This document shows positions 24,523 to 36,891 of a stretch of 64,000 nucleotides of DNA, piece by piece. The notes beneath the pieces are model-generated. The model worked only from the letters and a program-made list of their open reading frames with translations. It did no database searches and was not told where the DNA came from. Source of the DNA: Protopterus annectens (lineage: Eukaryota; Chordata; Ceratodontiformes; Protopteridae); the NCBI RefSeq assembly GCF_019279795.1, contig NC_056749.1:576280864-576344863 (forward strand). The letters run 5' to 3'. The position numbers and the translations under genes are program-made. Every line of letters starts with the position of its first letter. The first letter of the stretch is position 1.

Positions 24523-25740
24523 TATGAAGGGAATAATGACATTTAAAAGCATCAAGAATGTTTCCAATGTCTGATAGTTTTTTAGTACCCTCATGTCGTA
24601 TTTTTACAATATTGTTAGTTTCTGGATGCATTTTAACTCGCATTGATAAATTATGCATATGTTTAGGCGATAAAGAACAGGAGTTCATTTTTAATCTTTC
24701 CATTGCCAAGTTTGATTTATGAGATAAAATGTCAAGATATTGCTTGTTTAGTTCTTCTATTTTTTTATATTAAAATTATTATTTTTGGAAAATTTTGATT
24801 TAGCTTTTAGAAGTTGAGATTAAGTATTTTGTAGTTCTGAGTCCCATTCTTTAATTTTATTCTTATACCATGTAAGTGTTAAGGAGTCCCAAATCATAAC
24901 TATAGAGTGGCATCTGATGTATTTGTTTTGCAAAAAAATTAAAAAATAATAATAATAATAATAGTAATAATTCTAAGATTAACCATAGTTTGGAATCTTT
25001 GATTTTAATTATGGAAGCTGGGATTCTAGTTGAAAATGATAATCTTTTAAAACCAGACTGAAACTTAAAGATAATAAGGGCATCATGATCAGATATATGA
25101 CTTGGAGTTATAAAAACTTGAAATTCTAGAACTCAAATTATGTGACACCAAAACTCTATCTATTCTTGTTTGAGTGTCATATTTATGATCCTGGTGAGAA
25201 AAGAATAAACATGTAGTATCCTTCGTCTTAAATGTATCAAGTAAATTAAGAGAATTAATCCATTTTTAAAGATTTTTGCTGTGGGAGAAAGTCTAAATAT
25301 TCTTTTATTAGTAGTGTTGGAGTTTTCCAGAATACAGTTGAAATATCCGCCTAGTATTAAATTACCTTTCTAAGTGTTAATAATGAGATTTAGATGCTTT
25401 TAGCAATATTTTCCCCATATAAGGAAACCAACAGATGATGCCCAAAGTCTATAGTCTCTTATTAAACTTTAAAATAACAAGGGTGAAGAGACCATCTTGA
25501 TCTCCATAGTCATAGATTATTTGGGGGATAACAGTGTTTTTCTTCCAAAGTATCATAACTCATCATCTTTTAGTTTTATAAGAATGAGCAAGAGATATGA
25601 AGTTATCAGGAATCCAAATATCTTTCTCAGTTGTTTTAAAGTGAGTTTCTTGAAGGAAGACCACTTGTGCTTTGCTATTATGTAGGTATCTTAAGTTTGA
25701 TCTTTTCCTTGGATTATTTAAACATTAAGATTATAAAGTC
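24523..25740 (-). mobile_element. L1-like LINE fragment (ORF2 endonuclease region)
   Basis: The minus strand gives an L1-type endonuclease in broken frames: KAQVVFLQETHFKTTEKDIW (about 25690-25610) and SDHDALIIFKFQSGFKRL near 25080-25030. The post-EN linker ends GTKKLSDIGNILDAFKCHYS at about 24540, where L1 proteins have a similar stretch before RT. The frame is broken by many stops and AT-rich drift. An (AAT)n run lies near 24945-24970. The RT part is absent because CR1 copy A begins there. Confidence 0.6.
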
Positions 25741-25752
25741 AAGTCTCTCTCG

Positions 25753-25755
<3 letters not shown>

Positions 25756-25796
<41 letters not shown>
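25756..25796. repeat. (AT)n microsatellite
   Basis: AT dinucleotide run flanking the left terminus of the palindromic MITE at 25797-26400. Confidence 0.95.
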
Positions 25797-25800
<4 letters not shown>

Positions 25801-26396
25801 TCACTTCATAATCTCGAATTACTGAAATCTCAAATTTCAGTAACCTGAGATTATAAAGTCAAACCATTCACAACAACAAAACCCACAATCCCGAATCATA
25901 CAGTCATGAACATACATACATCATACACCACATAACACACACACACCATTCCACCCACAGCACACAAACCACACTACCCTACACTACATATAAGCAGGGG
26001 GGCAAGCCCCCCTGCACCCCCCCTTGTAGGGAGCTGCACCCCACCACTTATATATACCAGATCGCACATAACATAAAAAAAAACCTCACACCATGCCATC
26101 CTTCACTCGCTCGCACACAAATGCACATCACACATACACAAACACCAACAAATCCAACACTCACACTTACACCTCTCTACCCTTACCCACACATACAATG
26201 CACAAAAACACACAGAGACTCTCACTCACCTGCAATCTTAGGCACCATAGCACTACACGCGACATACCAGAAATGCATAACCGTGGATTCGAGATATTCA
26301 AATTCTCTTTTATGCACTTTTGGCATTCTGGTTTTTGCCTTCATGGTCTATGGTTACTGAAATTCGAGATTTCAGTAATTCAACATTATGAAGTGA

Positions 26397-26400
<4 letters not shown>
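25797..26400. mobile_element. palindromic MITE with about 50-bp terminal inverted repeats
   Basis: The left end AGTTTCACTTCATAATCTCG and right end (reading inward from 26400) AGTTTCACTTCATAATGTTG begin inverted repeats of about 50 bp that carry ACTGAAATCTC.AATTTCAGT. The left terminal repeat is itself an inverted repeat, since 'gagattataaagt' follows at 25846. The core has a GCAGGGGGGCAAGCCCCCCT hairpin at about 25994, a second CTGCACCCC word, then TATATA and AGATCGCAC. This is the same order as in the MITE at 36892. There is no ORF. AT microsatellites touch both ends. Confidence 0.75.

Positions 26401-26440
<40 letters not shown>
26401..26440. repeat. (AT)n microsatellite
   Basis: AT dinucleotide run flanking the right terminus of the preceding MITE. 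Confidence 0.95.
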
Positions 26441-26444
<4 letters not shown>

Positions 26445-28017
26445 AATTTTTAACAGCATCTGTAATTATTACTAAATCCCAATAACTCTCTCCACCAAAA
26501 AATATGGTGGTGAAACATAAATAATAAGTTATGTATAAGATAAGACTATTTATAACTAGGAAACAAAGAAGTAATAATCCAGGCCTGATGAGATAGAGAA
26601 TGATAAAAATAAGTGTAACCTTATTACAATATAAATATAAAACTTTAACATCGGACATGGAATTATCAAACTTCCTAGCCCAACAGATAAAAGAGCCATT
26701 AAACTAACCAATATAACTAATGAACAATGTCAAGTTGAGCTCTACAGATTAAGAAATAACTAATGGAGACTATATTAAGTAATTAAGGTCATTTTAGGAT
26801 GATGCTACTCAATCAAAACAGTAGAGAATTTGGCAATAATGTGTAAGTATAACTATGAAGTTATTAATATAGGAAATTGATACCATTAAGACAAATAAAA
26901 TACTTGAATTTCTAAAAGACACCACTTAAAAATATACTTCAGGAGTAATTATTATCTGATAAAATTAATTAGATCTTAATAACTACTTATAATTAACAAT
27001 TAATTACGAAGTATGAAATTATAAATGAATTTTCTGAGAATCAAGTTTATATATTGACCGTCATACCTCTCAACCTCTCAGCACAAAGTCTGCTCAAAGC
27101 CCCACAGAATGGGGAGAACAAAGGCCCAGAGATAGGGATTGACTTTATACGCTGTCTTAATAAACCTGGAAAGCTTCCAGGATAGCAGAACTTGTCCCAG
27201 CATGCACTCCTCTGAAGAAAACAAAACCTAAAACTCAAATGCGTGCCATTACCCAATGGAGACAAATCCTAAATTATCTCAATAATTTGCCAGAAATCAC
27301 TGATTTGATGAGAAGAGACCAGGATGTTCTGCTAAGATTATATTTATTAGATTAGGTTTATGGCCCATGCCCACTCAATCTCTGGTCACTGCCCTTGAAA
27401 AAACTCTAGAAGGTACTTGGAGTAACCAAAGCAAATGTTGGTAATCAATAGTGGCATATGCACATTTACAACAGTGTGCTTCTTTTCCTTTAGTTTGCAT
27501 CTGGTGATTCATTGGGGTTTTATGCCACAGTTCTACTAATTTAAATTAAATATCACGTAAACTGGTCCAGCCTAAAATATCCTTTATGATGTTAGAATTT
27601 CATCCCTATATACTTCAGATAATTTACAAATTGCCATCTTCTCACATTTAGCTATCAAAGGAATAAACTTTTAATTAATCTTAATAGAAAACCCCTATAC
27701 TGACAGACAAATGATCCTCTAAGAGCCTTTGTTCTTTGCAACATTTCATTAATTATTGAAGAATTATACCAGATATGTTATGTGTACCCTCATTTCACTT
27801 ATTTATGGGTGGTATCCAGAACTGCAGGCATTTCCACAGCTTAAAATCATTGTTAGGCTTCTTAATAATGCATTGCTAGAAGGACAAGAGGAATCCTTGT
27901 GCATCTGCTATGTCCCCCTAAAACAAGCAAACTATTGTTAACCATAAGTCACAATAAATAAGTTGGGAGTTAATGTGAAGACAGAAAGTCTTAGTATTTC
28001 CCAATGGTTTAAATGCA
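26441..28017. other. AT-rich segment with one dispersed-repeat copy
   Basis: The stretch 27058-27250 is copy 4 of the CATACCTCTCAA family in reverse orientation: it begins TCATACCTCTCAACCTCTCA, then 'gcacaaagtctgctcaaagcccca'. The rest shows no gene. It may include decayed L1 sequence, but I could not support that. Confidence 0.45.
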
Positions 28018-28019
28018 GC

Positions 28020-28342
28020 TTTGATGTCCCTACTCTGGGCCAGTAATAAAAGAGAATCAATCCTCACCACTGACACCAGTGTGGGATGTTCACTTGGAAG
28101 AAAGATAGATGGACATAGCGTTTTCAGATGCAGATATCTGCACCAAGTGCAATTTCTTTTAACAGCACACAGGGAACACAATCATATCCTGGGGTTGGGT
28201 TTCTCTGGCTCTCATCAGGCCCCTAATGAGACCCCACAATGACCACAGCTGCAGAGTTGAGTCCTCAGCCAAGTGTTCCAAGCCAAGTTCTCCACCACCC
28301 TCTCTGTGAAACCAGTGTCCTGTGTCCCTGCTCCAAGTAGCT

Positions 28343-28394
<52 letters not shown>

Positions 28395-28454
28395 AAAACC
28401 CATCAACACACACACACATACACACACAAAACACTCTTTGAGATTTGATTTTCA

Positions 28455-28528
<74 letters not shown>

Positions 28529-29751
28529 CTGGGAAAGGCTGGCACAGATTCACCAGCTATATCCCCTCTGCCCAGACTATAAGGTAGATATTGTCACCAG
28601 AATACTTCAAAGACAGCTACTTTAGAAGGGTACAACATTATACTGAGTACAATTAATACTAATACAAATGGTAGTGTTTGACCAAGACAGCAAGGCTTTC
28701 AGGAGTGGCCACTGTGTCACTAAATAAATATAAGTACTCTCAAAGGATAAAACATTGTCTAAAAGAGCAGCCACAATGAAATGTTTAAATATATTTAATA
28801 ATAAATAATATAAGAACATGAAAATACTACATATGTATTTACAATAAACACCAGAGTTTCAATCACAGGAAATATTAACACAGATGGATAGATTCACACA
28901 GATACAGAAAAACAGTACTTAACTAATCTCACTATATTTTCTGACTGATATAAAGAATTACTATTCCCTGGTTACTTACTAAAGCAAGGCAAGATGAAGT
29001 AGGTGAGTGGTCCTTCTTTGATAGGTTTCAAAAACAGAATACCCTGAGACTTCTATCTCATCTAGTATTAAGACATCATTAGTATTAAGACATCATTTCA
29101 GTGCTGGATTATAGAATGACATCACATACATCTGGTCACTTGACTTCTGGTTCCCACACTACCCCTTTACTAAAAACTGAACCAGAATCTAGCACCTATG
29201 CATCATACTACACACACACACATAGAGCTTTGCTAAGATGTGTTATAGCATCTGGAAGCTATAAAACCATTTCAAAAATTTCCACCCTTCCAGGGTAGCA
29301 AATAGTGCACCCTTAAGGACAATACAGTAAGATTCTTAGTCCTGTTTTTCACAGATATTTTTTCTCTGGATGCAATCAGAACTGTAAGATATAATCTTTA
29401 TGACCTAAAACAGATAATTTAATTTCAGACTATTTTAGAGTTAGCTGGATTGAAATTAACCTATTCTCTTCTCTTCTTGTATCCTCTGTTGCAGTATATC
29501 CATTTCAAGAGTTACAATACAGTCTGACATACAGGTGTATTTTTCTGTCCAGCAGGACCACTGTTGGTACATTTTTAACACAAGTAGCTTTACAAATACA
29601 TATTCAAGACAAGTAACTGTACAAATCAATTTGATATACAAATGACAGATAATTCTTTACAAAACTCCAGCTAGCTATGCTGGCATATGTTTGTTACATA
29701 TCTACTGCCCTGCTTCTTCTGTCATTGCTGGCAATACCTCACATCATCACA
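28020..29751 (-). mobile_element. solo LTR of the gypsy family found at 50555-55475
   Basis: This segment aligns in order with the LTR at 50555-51774. Shared phrases: 'tgatgtcc', 'aatcctcaccactgacaccagtg', 'gtccctgctccaagtagctgacac', an AC microsatellite, 'ggaaaggctggcacag', 'cagactata.ggta', 'gctagct.tgctggca' and a closing 'catcaca'. No internal retroelement sequence lies beside it, so it is a solo LTR left by recombination. It is longer than the other LTR, partly because of two AC arrays (28345-28393 and 28457-28525). Divergence from the other LTR is considerable, so it is old. A target duplication could not be read. Confidence 0.65.
28345..28525. repeat. two (AC)n microsatellites inside the solo LTR
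   Basis: The AC runs of about 49 and 69 bp are separated by a short mixed segment. The matching LTR at 50555 carries an AC run in the same place, so the repeat was probably already in the LTR. Confidence 0.9.
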
Positions 29752-30400
29752 ACATGTGGAGATTAATGCTTTTTACACTGTTCATATTTTTTTCTTAATC
29801 CTCACAGATTCCAAAACATGTAAGAATATCACATCATTAGGCAGTATATCCTGTTGAAAAACCTTTCTTTTATATAATTTCAGAAGTGGATGGGTTTCTA
29901 CATATAACTGATTACTTCACATTCAGGAAAAACTCTTATAGGTCAGGGGAGAGGCTTTGCATACAAAAATGCGAATAGTTTAATCATTATTCATTCCCAA
30001 AATAGTTCTGAATGAAATGGGTTAAACAGAGTGCATAATTATGCTTTCCATAACTATTCAATGATAACTGGTTCACCAAATAAAAATTACAACATGACAA
30101 AGTTTAACCCTAGCTTCATGTTTTAATCTTTTCCCTTCTCAATGAGATGGTCACGTTACTTAATATACCACAATTTATAAGTGCTCATTTGTAGGGGGAA
30201 AGGAAGTAATTGTGGTCTGCTTGTCACAGAAAGAGCATTATAAGGGAAGATCTAATAGCTTCCCAATGAGTGCAACACAAGCAAGGAAGCCTCACATAAT
30301 CAACATTTGCAAGTGAAGCACTCAAACCCAAGATTATCTCGCATAACATCGCAAGGTAAGTGTAGGAACTTACTGGAACAGAGCTCAGTTTTGAGCTTTT
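29752..30400. other. intergenic, no recognised element
   Basis: AT-rich sequence in which I see no supported feature. Confidence 0.4.
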
Positions 30401-30449
30401 TTGTGGTTAATTGGGTAACTTGTTTAAATCAGTTTATTCATTATCTATT

Positions 30450-30451
<2 letters not shown>

Positions 30452-30510
<59 letters not shown>
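30452..30510. repeat. (AT)n microsatellite
   Basis: Pure AT run of about 58 bp within the probable 5' monomer of CR1 copy B. Confidence 0.95.
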
Positions 30511-30511
<1 letters not shown>

Positions 30512-30699
30512 CACATATATGTAAATTGCACTTTATTAATCTGTTTTTACTGTATTTGTGTTTCTTCCTACTTTATTACTGAGGGCATTGACTACAACTA
30601 TGATCTGCGATATATATAACAATAAGTATCCTTTTATGTGCTTTTAAACTGTTTTTTTTTAGTGTATCTGCTTTATTTTCTGAAACAACAAAACAAACA

Positions 30700-30706
<7 letters not shown>

Positions 30707-30751
<45 letters not shown>
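30707..30751. repeat. (AT)n microsatellite grown inside the CR1 5' monomer
   Basis: In CR1 copy D the same place reads 'aaaaatatatatatacttgttt'. Here the AT stretch has expanded to about 45 bp directly before 'acttgtttcccgcc'. Confidence 0.85.
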
Positions 30752-30753
<2 letters not shown>

Positions 30754-32364
30754 TTGTTTCCCGCCTTTCTTAGCTAGTCTAGTCCAGTTTTCAGGTTAGT
30801 GCTGAATTCAGGGCTGTGTTACAAATCTCTGTGTGTTTGCCCATACCTTACTTGGATAGAAAGAAGTTTCTCAGTTCACATGTGAGAGAGGGGAGCTTTG
30901 AGCAGCCTATCTGTCCCTGGAGGAGTGGTTTCAGCCCAGAAATTAGTAGTGTATTGGCCATTTTTGGCTAATTTCTCTCTCTTTCATTTCCCTGCTATAA
31001 AACCCGCATTTACGTGGTTTCGCACACCAGGCAGCACCGGTTAGCTAGGGTAAAACTATTCCTGGCTCCACAAAGTCTCCTCTTCAATTTTTCCCTTGGA
31101 ACTAGACAAACTTTTAACTTAAGCACTCAATCCATACATTTCTCAGCCTGGCACTTGCTCAAAACATACAGCAAGCACTTATAAACTCTAGCACTAGACC
31201 CTCCTGTACTGTACAGAAGGACAAGGCTCTCTATTCGACCTTACCAGCCATCCAGTAAAACAGTTCATTGTGCCTATCCAGGCATGTCCAAAGGGCAGTT
31301 TCAGGTGTACTCTCCAGTCTAACTGGTGAATCTGGGCATTTTGAGGCAATGTTACAACTGCCTCATGTACACAGACAACCCCCTCCTCCTACCACCAAGC
31401 ACTAATACATGCGAGAGATGCAGTTATACAGCCAAACTAGAGGCTAAGCTCTCTCAACCCAAGACTGGATCAGACAGTCAAGAGGAGAAGGGAAATACTT
31501 GCATCACACCACCAGTCTTACATAGACCCATAAACCAGCACCGGCAAAAAACACACATAAATACGTGAAAACATACTCGGAGGCTCTAAATAAAAATCTG
31601 CAAAACAAACAGAGACCTCCAAAGCAAACATCCAAGCAACCTCCACCCCCAACACAAACCATGAAACACATACTTCACAAAATCAGTGTGCCATGCACTC
31701 ACAGCCCTAAGGCAAAATAACATACCCAACATACTAGTAATAGGTGTCTCTATAGTCAGGCACAGTGATGTCCCGCTCACAAGACTGAATAAGGAGAAGG
31801 TTACTGTTAGCTGCCTGTCAGGTGCCAGGACCCAACACATAACACAAGCACTCAGGTCACTCCAGAACAAGTACAAATATGACTCTGTCATTGTCCATGT
31901 TGGTGTGAATGACCTGAGCCATACCTCCCTGGACTACATGAAAAGAGACATGGAAGAGCCTTCTGATCACATAGCCCAGGCCGGTATGACCCTGATCCTG
32001 AGTAGCATCCTGCCATCACCAAGAATGATACCAAGGTATAAAGAAAAAATTCTCAATTTCAACAATTGGCTAAGTTTCTGGTGTCATTCAAAGGGGATCC
32101 AGTGTCTGTCTGCCTGGGCTGACATGTTCGACGAGCCACGCTGCTTCGCTAGAGATGGCTTGCACCTGTCACCCTTAGGCTTTTGAATACTGGCCAAGTT
32201 TCTTGCCACCCCCATAGTGCCTTTTTTAGGCAAGGCTCAAAAGACAAACCCACCGCCGTAAATAGCACAAGTAACAAAAAACTGAGGGTAATGCTACTCA
32301 ATGCCAGAAGTCTAAACCTCAAAATGCACACACTCGAGGCACTCCACAGTATGGAGAAAATCGA

Positions 32365-32978
32365 GGGTCTATATTAGAATACTGAACATTCAAAATGTTG
32401 AGTGTTCTAATATTGACCCGTTTTCAGTGAACGCTGAAAATATCGAAGAAACAGAAAACCAAATTTTTTCCTAGGGAAAGAATTTGGTTGCCCATTTCTG
32501 TTGCTTCGGTATTTTCAGCACTCTGGGGGAAAGTTATGGGTCGGGTTCAGGTAAGTGTGCGATTGTGTGGACGTGAGGGTTAGGGCAAGTTAGGTGATTT
32601 AGGGTTAGGGCGCGGGTCAGGTAAGTGTGCGATTGTGTGGACGTGAGGGTTAGGGCGGGGTAGGTGAATTAAGTTTAGGGCACAGGTGAGGTGACTGTGC
32701 GATAGTGATGGACCTTAGGGTTAGGGTTAAAGTAAGTGAATAGTTAGTGGTGTATGTGTAGTTTAGTGTAGGGTTAGGTGTAAGAGTTTAGGTGTATGTG
32801 CGTGGATTGCTGTTTGTTTGGTCTGCTTGTGTTGTGTGTATGTGTTTTGGAACAGCATATTTTTTCCCTAGGAAAAAAATTCAGTGTTCTGACTGTTCTA
32901 TGTTTTGTATTTTCGATTGGTAGGGTTCGATATTAGAACACTCAACATTTTGAATGTTCGGTGTTCTAATATAGACCC
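32365..32978. mobile_element. Mutator-like palindromic MITE with perfect 9-bp target duplication
   Basis: The element interrupts CR1 copy B between ATGGA and ATATGTGCAG. It is flanked by GAAAATCGA at 32356-32364 and 32979-32987; the empty site is seen in CR1 copy D at 58711. The termini start GGGTCTATATTAGAA and match over 53 bp with four differences. Each terminal repeat is itself a palindrome of about 55 bp. Subterminal CCTAGG-type and TATTTTCAGC hairpins follow. The core holds three 70-bp tandem units with GAGGGTTAGGG words. There is no ORF. A 9-bp duplication with long inverted repeats is the Mutator (MULE) signature, but assignment needs an autonomous relative. Confidence 0.85.
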
Positions 32979-35825
32979 GAAAATCGATATATGTGCAGTA
33001 ACAGAAACCTGGTTTAAGGCTCCAGAGCACACCCCAGCACTATTAGGCTACAACTCATACGATACATTTCGGCCACAGAACCCAAACCAAAATACAAAAG
33101 GTGGGGCGTATCCATATTCATCAAGGATACCCACACCTCCAGGTTAGTGGCACAGCACGATGCTTCAGAGATAATCCACGTGCAACTAACAATGGGCAAA
33201 ACTGCAATTCAAATTGTAGCTTGCTACAAATCACCCACCATGTCCCAGGACCCCCATTCCGCATTTCTGGAAACAATGGGAAACATAAAGGTCCTACCAA
33301 ACACCCTAATATTGGGTGATTTCAATTACCCAAACATCAACTGGGAGAACTACTCAAGTACTAACTCCCTTGCCCAACTTTTCCTAGAATTTATAAACTC
33401 AAACGCCCTGGTTCAACTGGTCAACACCCCACCAGAGGTGACAACATATTGGACCTGGTTATCACCAACATGGGCAACTGGTGTTCTACACCATAGGTCA
33501 ACCCCTCGCTGGTTAGATCTGACCATAAACAAACCCTTTGGATATCCATATTCCGCCCTCACCCCCGGACAAGAAAGCCACCGTGAAAAACATTTCAAAA
33601 GCAAACTTCACGTTACTTAAGACCGAGGTGGAAAGTTTCAAAGCCCCCATGCTGAAGGATAACACTGTCCAAGCTGCAAAATCCTTTACTAATGCATTCT
33701 ACGGGCAGCTACAAGAATGCATGGATCATGCCATCCCAAGCAAAACTAAGACTCACTCCAAGAAAAGGAAACCTGTCTGGTGGACTCCTGCCATAAACAA
33801 GCTATACAATAGAAGGAGGAAACTAGTAAAGAAATGAGTAAAATCCCAAGAAGGGAAGACATCCCTGATCAGTATCAGCAAGAAACTATGATCCCTCATA
33901 AAATCATCCAAGGTGAGCTTTGAAAGAAAAATTGCCAAGGACTCCAAAGATAACCACAAGGCATTCTTTAGCTATGTCAAGAATCTAAGTTGCAATGCTC
34001 AGATCTGCTTGGAGGTAGTGCAGAACGGCACAAAATACACTGAACTGAATGATATCACCAACATCCTGGCAGACAGGTTGGGCGCAAACTTCACCCCCCC
34101 CTCTCACCCCTAAAAGGGCCCATAACCATCCCAGAAGAATGTGGAGTCCCTGAAATCACAGCTACTCAGGTTAAAACAGCCCTCTCCAAAGCCAAAAACA
34201 CAGCATCAATGGGACTGGACGGTGTCCCAGGCTGTGTCCTACATGAGCTCAAAGACGAACTAACCCCTCACCTAAACACACTGTTCAAACTCAACCTCTC
34301 CACAGGCTACATACCCATAGAGTGGTGCACAGCAATGGTTATTCTGCTCCACAAAGGTGGAGCCACAACAGACCCCAGGAACTATTGCCCTATAAGCCTG
34401 ACTAGCTTGGTCCGCAAGGCTATGGAGCACTTCATCATGGAACTCATTAACAGAGACATTGGGAACCTCCAAACACTGGACCCTACCCAGTTTGGCTTTG
34501 TTAAGGGCAGATCATGCCTTCTAAACCTGGTGGACTTCTTTTGAGACAGTTACCAATGGTATAGACAAGGGAAAAGTGGTACATACAGCCTACCTAGACC
34601 TTGCTAAGGTCTTCAACACCATTCCCCATTCTGGTATTATAGACAAGCTCACCAGCCTGAACATAAACCCCTACATCACAAGATGGGTTGCCTACTGGCT
34701 CATGGGCAGAACCTACATGGTAAGAGTTGCGGGAGCTAGGTCCGACTCTAAACCGGTTACAAGTGCCGTTCCCCAGGGCTCAGTCCTAGGACCCCTCCTG
34801 TTTGGCATATACTTCTCAGAGGTACAGGCAAGCACAGGAGGACTATGGCTGAACAAGTTCACAGACGACTGCAAACTAGGGGCTGTAATTGACTCTCCAG
34901 CTGACAGAGACATCCTCCAAAAGGGTCTCACTGAGACAGATACCTGGTGTCAAAATCATGGCCTCAAGCTAAATGCCAAAAGTGCATAGTCATTCCCTTT
35001 GGAAAAAACAAAGTACCCACAAACTACCACATAGGTGGTAGTCCCCTAAATACGGAAGACGTTATAAGGGATCTTGGGACCCAAGTAGATAGTAATCTCA
35101 CATTTGACAATCACATTGCCAAAGTGGTTAGAAAATCCTTCTACGTGGCCCACCTAATCACAAAAGGGTTCGCATCCAGATCAAAAGAAGTCATTGTGCC
35201 CCTCTACTGATCACTCATCAGACCCATCTTAGAGTACAACACCCCATTTGGGATGTACCTTACAAGACACCTGCAATAGCTGGAAAGACCACAGAAGTAC
35301 CTCACCAAGAGGATCAATGGCCTCAAACAGATGCCCAGTACAGCTCGACTGAAGAAACTACAGTTGTACTCAGTTGCATAGTGCCTACTCAGTGGTGATC
35401 TCTGCCTGACATACAAGGCCATGTCCAACCCAGAATTGATGGACATGCTCCACCTAAAGAAAAGCTTATCCCCTCGAGCCACATGCTTTAGGGATTTAAA
35501 CCTCACCACAACAATAAATAGGACATGCTGGAGGGATAGATTCCTGTCCCAGAGACTTCCCTTGCTTTGGAACAAGATCCCAATCTACATTAGGCAGAGC
35601 TCCTCGCTAACACTCTTCAAAAGAAATCTTGACAAGTGGATGGGAAACAGAAAGTTTACCTTGGGGATCACTTCAGTGGCTTTGCTGGGCAGAGGGACAG
35701 GGAACTAATCTAAGGGGGCGGCGAAAGCCAACACATTCTGGCTAGGCTTATGAATGCCTTCGGGCAGATAGCCTAGTACCCAGATATGAATCTATGAACC
35801 TAGAGACTTCTAATTGAAATCTTTT

Positions 35826-36450
35826 CTGAATGTAATAGTTGAGATGAAATGAGCACTTTTTTTTCTTTTCTCTTTTAGACCAAATAGGCAAACCAATGAA
35901 AGGAGAAAGAGAAAAGAAAAGAAAACAACAAAACAGACCCCGCAGCCCCCTTACATCTCTCCCAGCACCACCAAACAGAGCAAGTCACCACATAGCCACA
36001 TAAGCAATCTGCAGAAATAAAATTCTTTGCTTTTGAATATACAGGCAAAACCTTAACATGAAAAAATAAAGCAGTTAAACACAATGAGCCTGAGTTCTTG
36101 CTTAATGAACTAACCATTTAGCAAATGTTTAACAAAATGAGCTGTAGACAGTTATTTAAGCTATAAATCAAGATATAATTTATCTGTGATAATTTATATG
36201 TGGCTGAGGAAGAGATGCATTTGATGCTTGTTAAAGTTAAATAAACTTGTGAATTATTCACTGTAAACAGTAGACTGAATAAAAACATTTATTCGTCTTT
36301 TTCTTACCAAGTTTGGTTGTTGTTGGTTGACATTATAGACTCTGATAAGAGTTATTAAAATGATGAAGAAAATTTAACTAAGCAGAAGTCATTTAGTGGT
36401 TAATGGTGTAACAGTTTTACTAGTATTCATAGGAGTCTGTCTTTTGTTAA
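35826..36450. other. AT-rich segment between CR1 copy B and the L1 fragment
   Basis: A T/C-rich tract lies at 35858-35880 and an A/G-rich tract at 35897-35930. No gene is recognised. It could be decayed L1 sequence downstream of ORF1, but this is not supported by motifs. Confidence 0.35.
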
Positions 36451-36891
36451 TTTTTTTTTTAATCAGTCCAGGTTCTTTTTTCTGAAGCGCTTTTCAAGGA
36501 AGAGGATGACCAGTCCAAGTCTTCTGGAATAGGAATAATATTGTTATTTTTGATAAACAAAGAAGCTTCCTCTAGGTTATTGAAGATTTCTATTTCATTT
36601 GACAAGTGAATTTTAATTTTAGCTGGATAGATTATTTGAGCTTTAATGTTATTTTGTTTGAGAGACTTAACAAGGGGCTAGCTTTTTTTCCTCATCTCTA
36701 TTACTTTAATTGAGTAATCATTGTCAATTCCGAATGGGTTCTGTTTGTACTTCAAAGGGGCTTTGCTCCAAGCAGATATAAATATTAGTTCTTTGTCAAT
36801 ATAAGATAGTAATTTTATTACAATGGATCTTGGTGGAGAAGAAGAAGATGATGATGCAGGTTTGCCTATAGCTCTGTGGGTTCTTTCAATA

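Larger units (their letters stand above)
30410..35825 (+). mobile_element. CR1-like LINE copy B, near full length, split by a MITE
   Basis: The order is: a 5' leader, part of one promoter-like monomer with TATAAAA at 30996; ORF1 from ATG 31284; ORF2 from about 32290; and a 3' UTR ending in TATGAATC/TATGAACC repeats near 35790-35815. ORF1 begins MSKGQFQVYS, has a Cys-pair finger (CYNC...CERC), then a GDSL-type esterase. Block I reads GVSIVR here (catalytic context altered), with GVND and DGLHLS following. ORF2 has endonuclease (TETWFK, GDFNYPNINWENY), RT (TAYLDLAKVFNTIPHSGI, VPQGSVLGPLLFGIYF, KFTDDCKLGA) and a C-terminal RHLQQLE-type thumb. Several stops and shifts are present, for example after LGF near 32186 and in the frame near 33470. 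The MITE at 32365-32978 cuts ORF2 near its start. Confidence 0.9.

Noticed and set aside
28159-28545. Long Cys/Val-rich reading frames
   Set aside because: They are translations of AC/GT microsatellites; similar ones occur at 10782, 12210, 46648 and 50626.
32570-32730. GGGTTAGGG words as an interstitial telomere
   Set aside because: They are part of a 70-bp tandem unit within a MITE with defined ends, not TTAGGG arrays.
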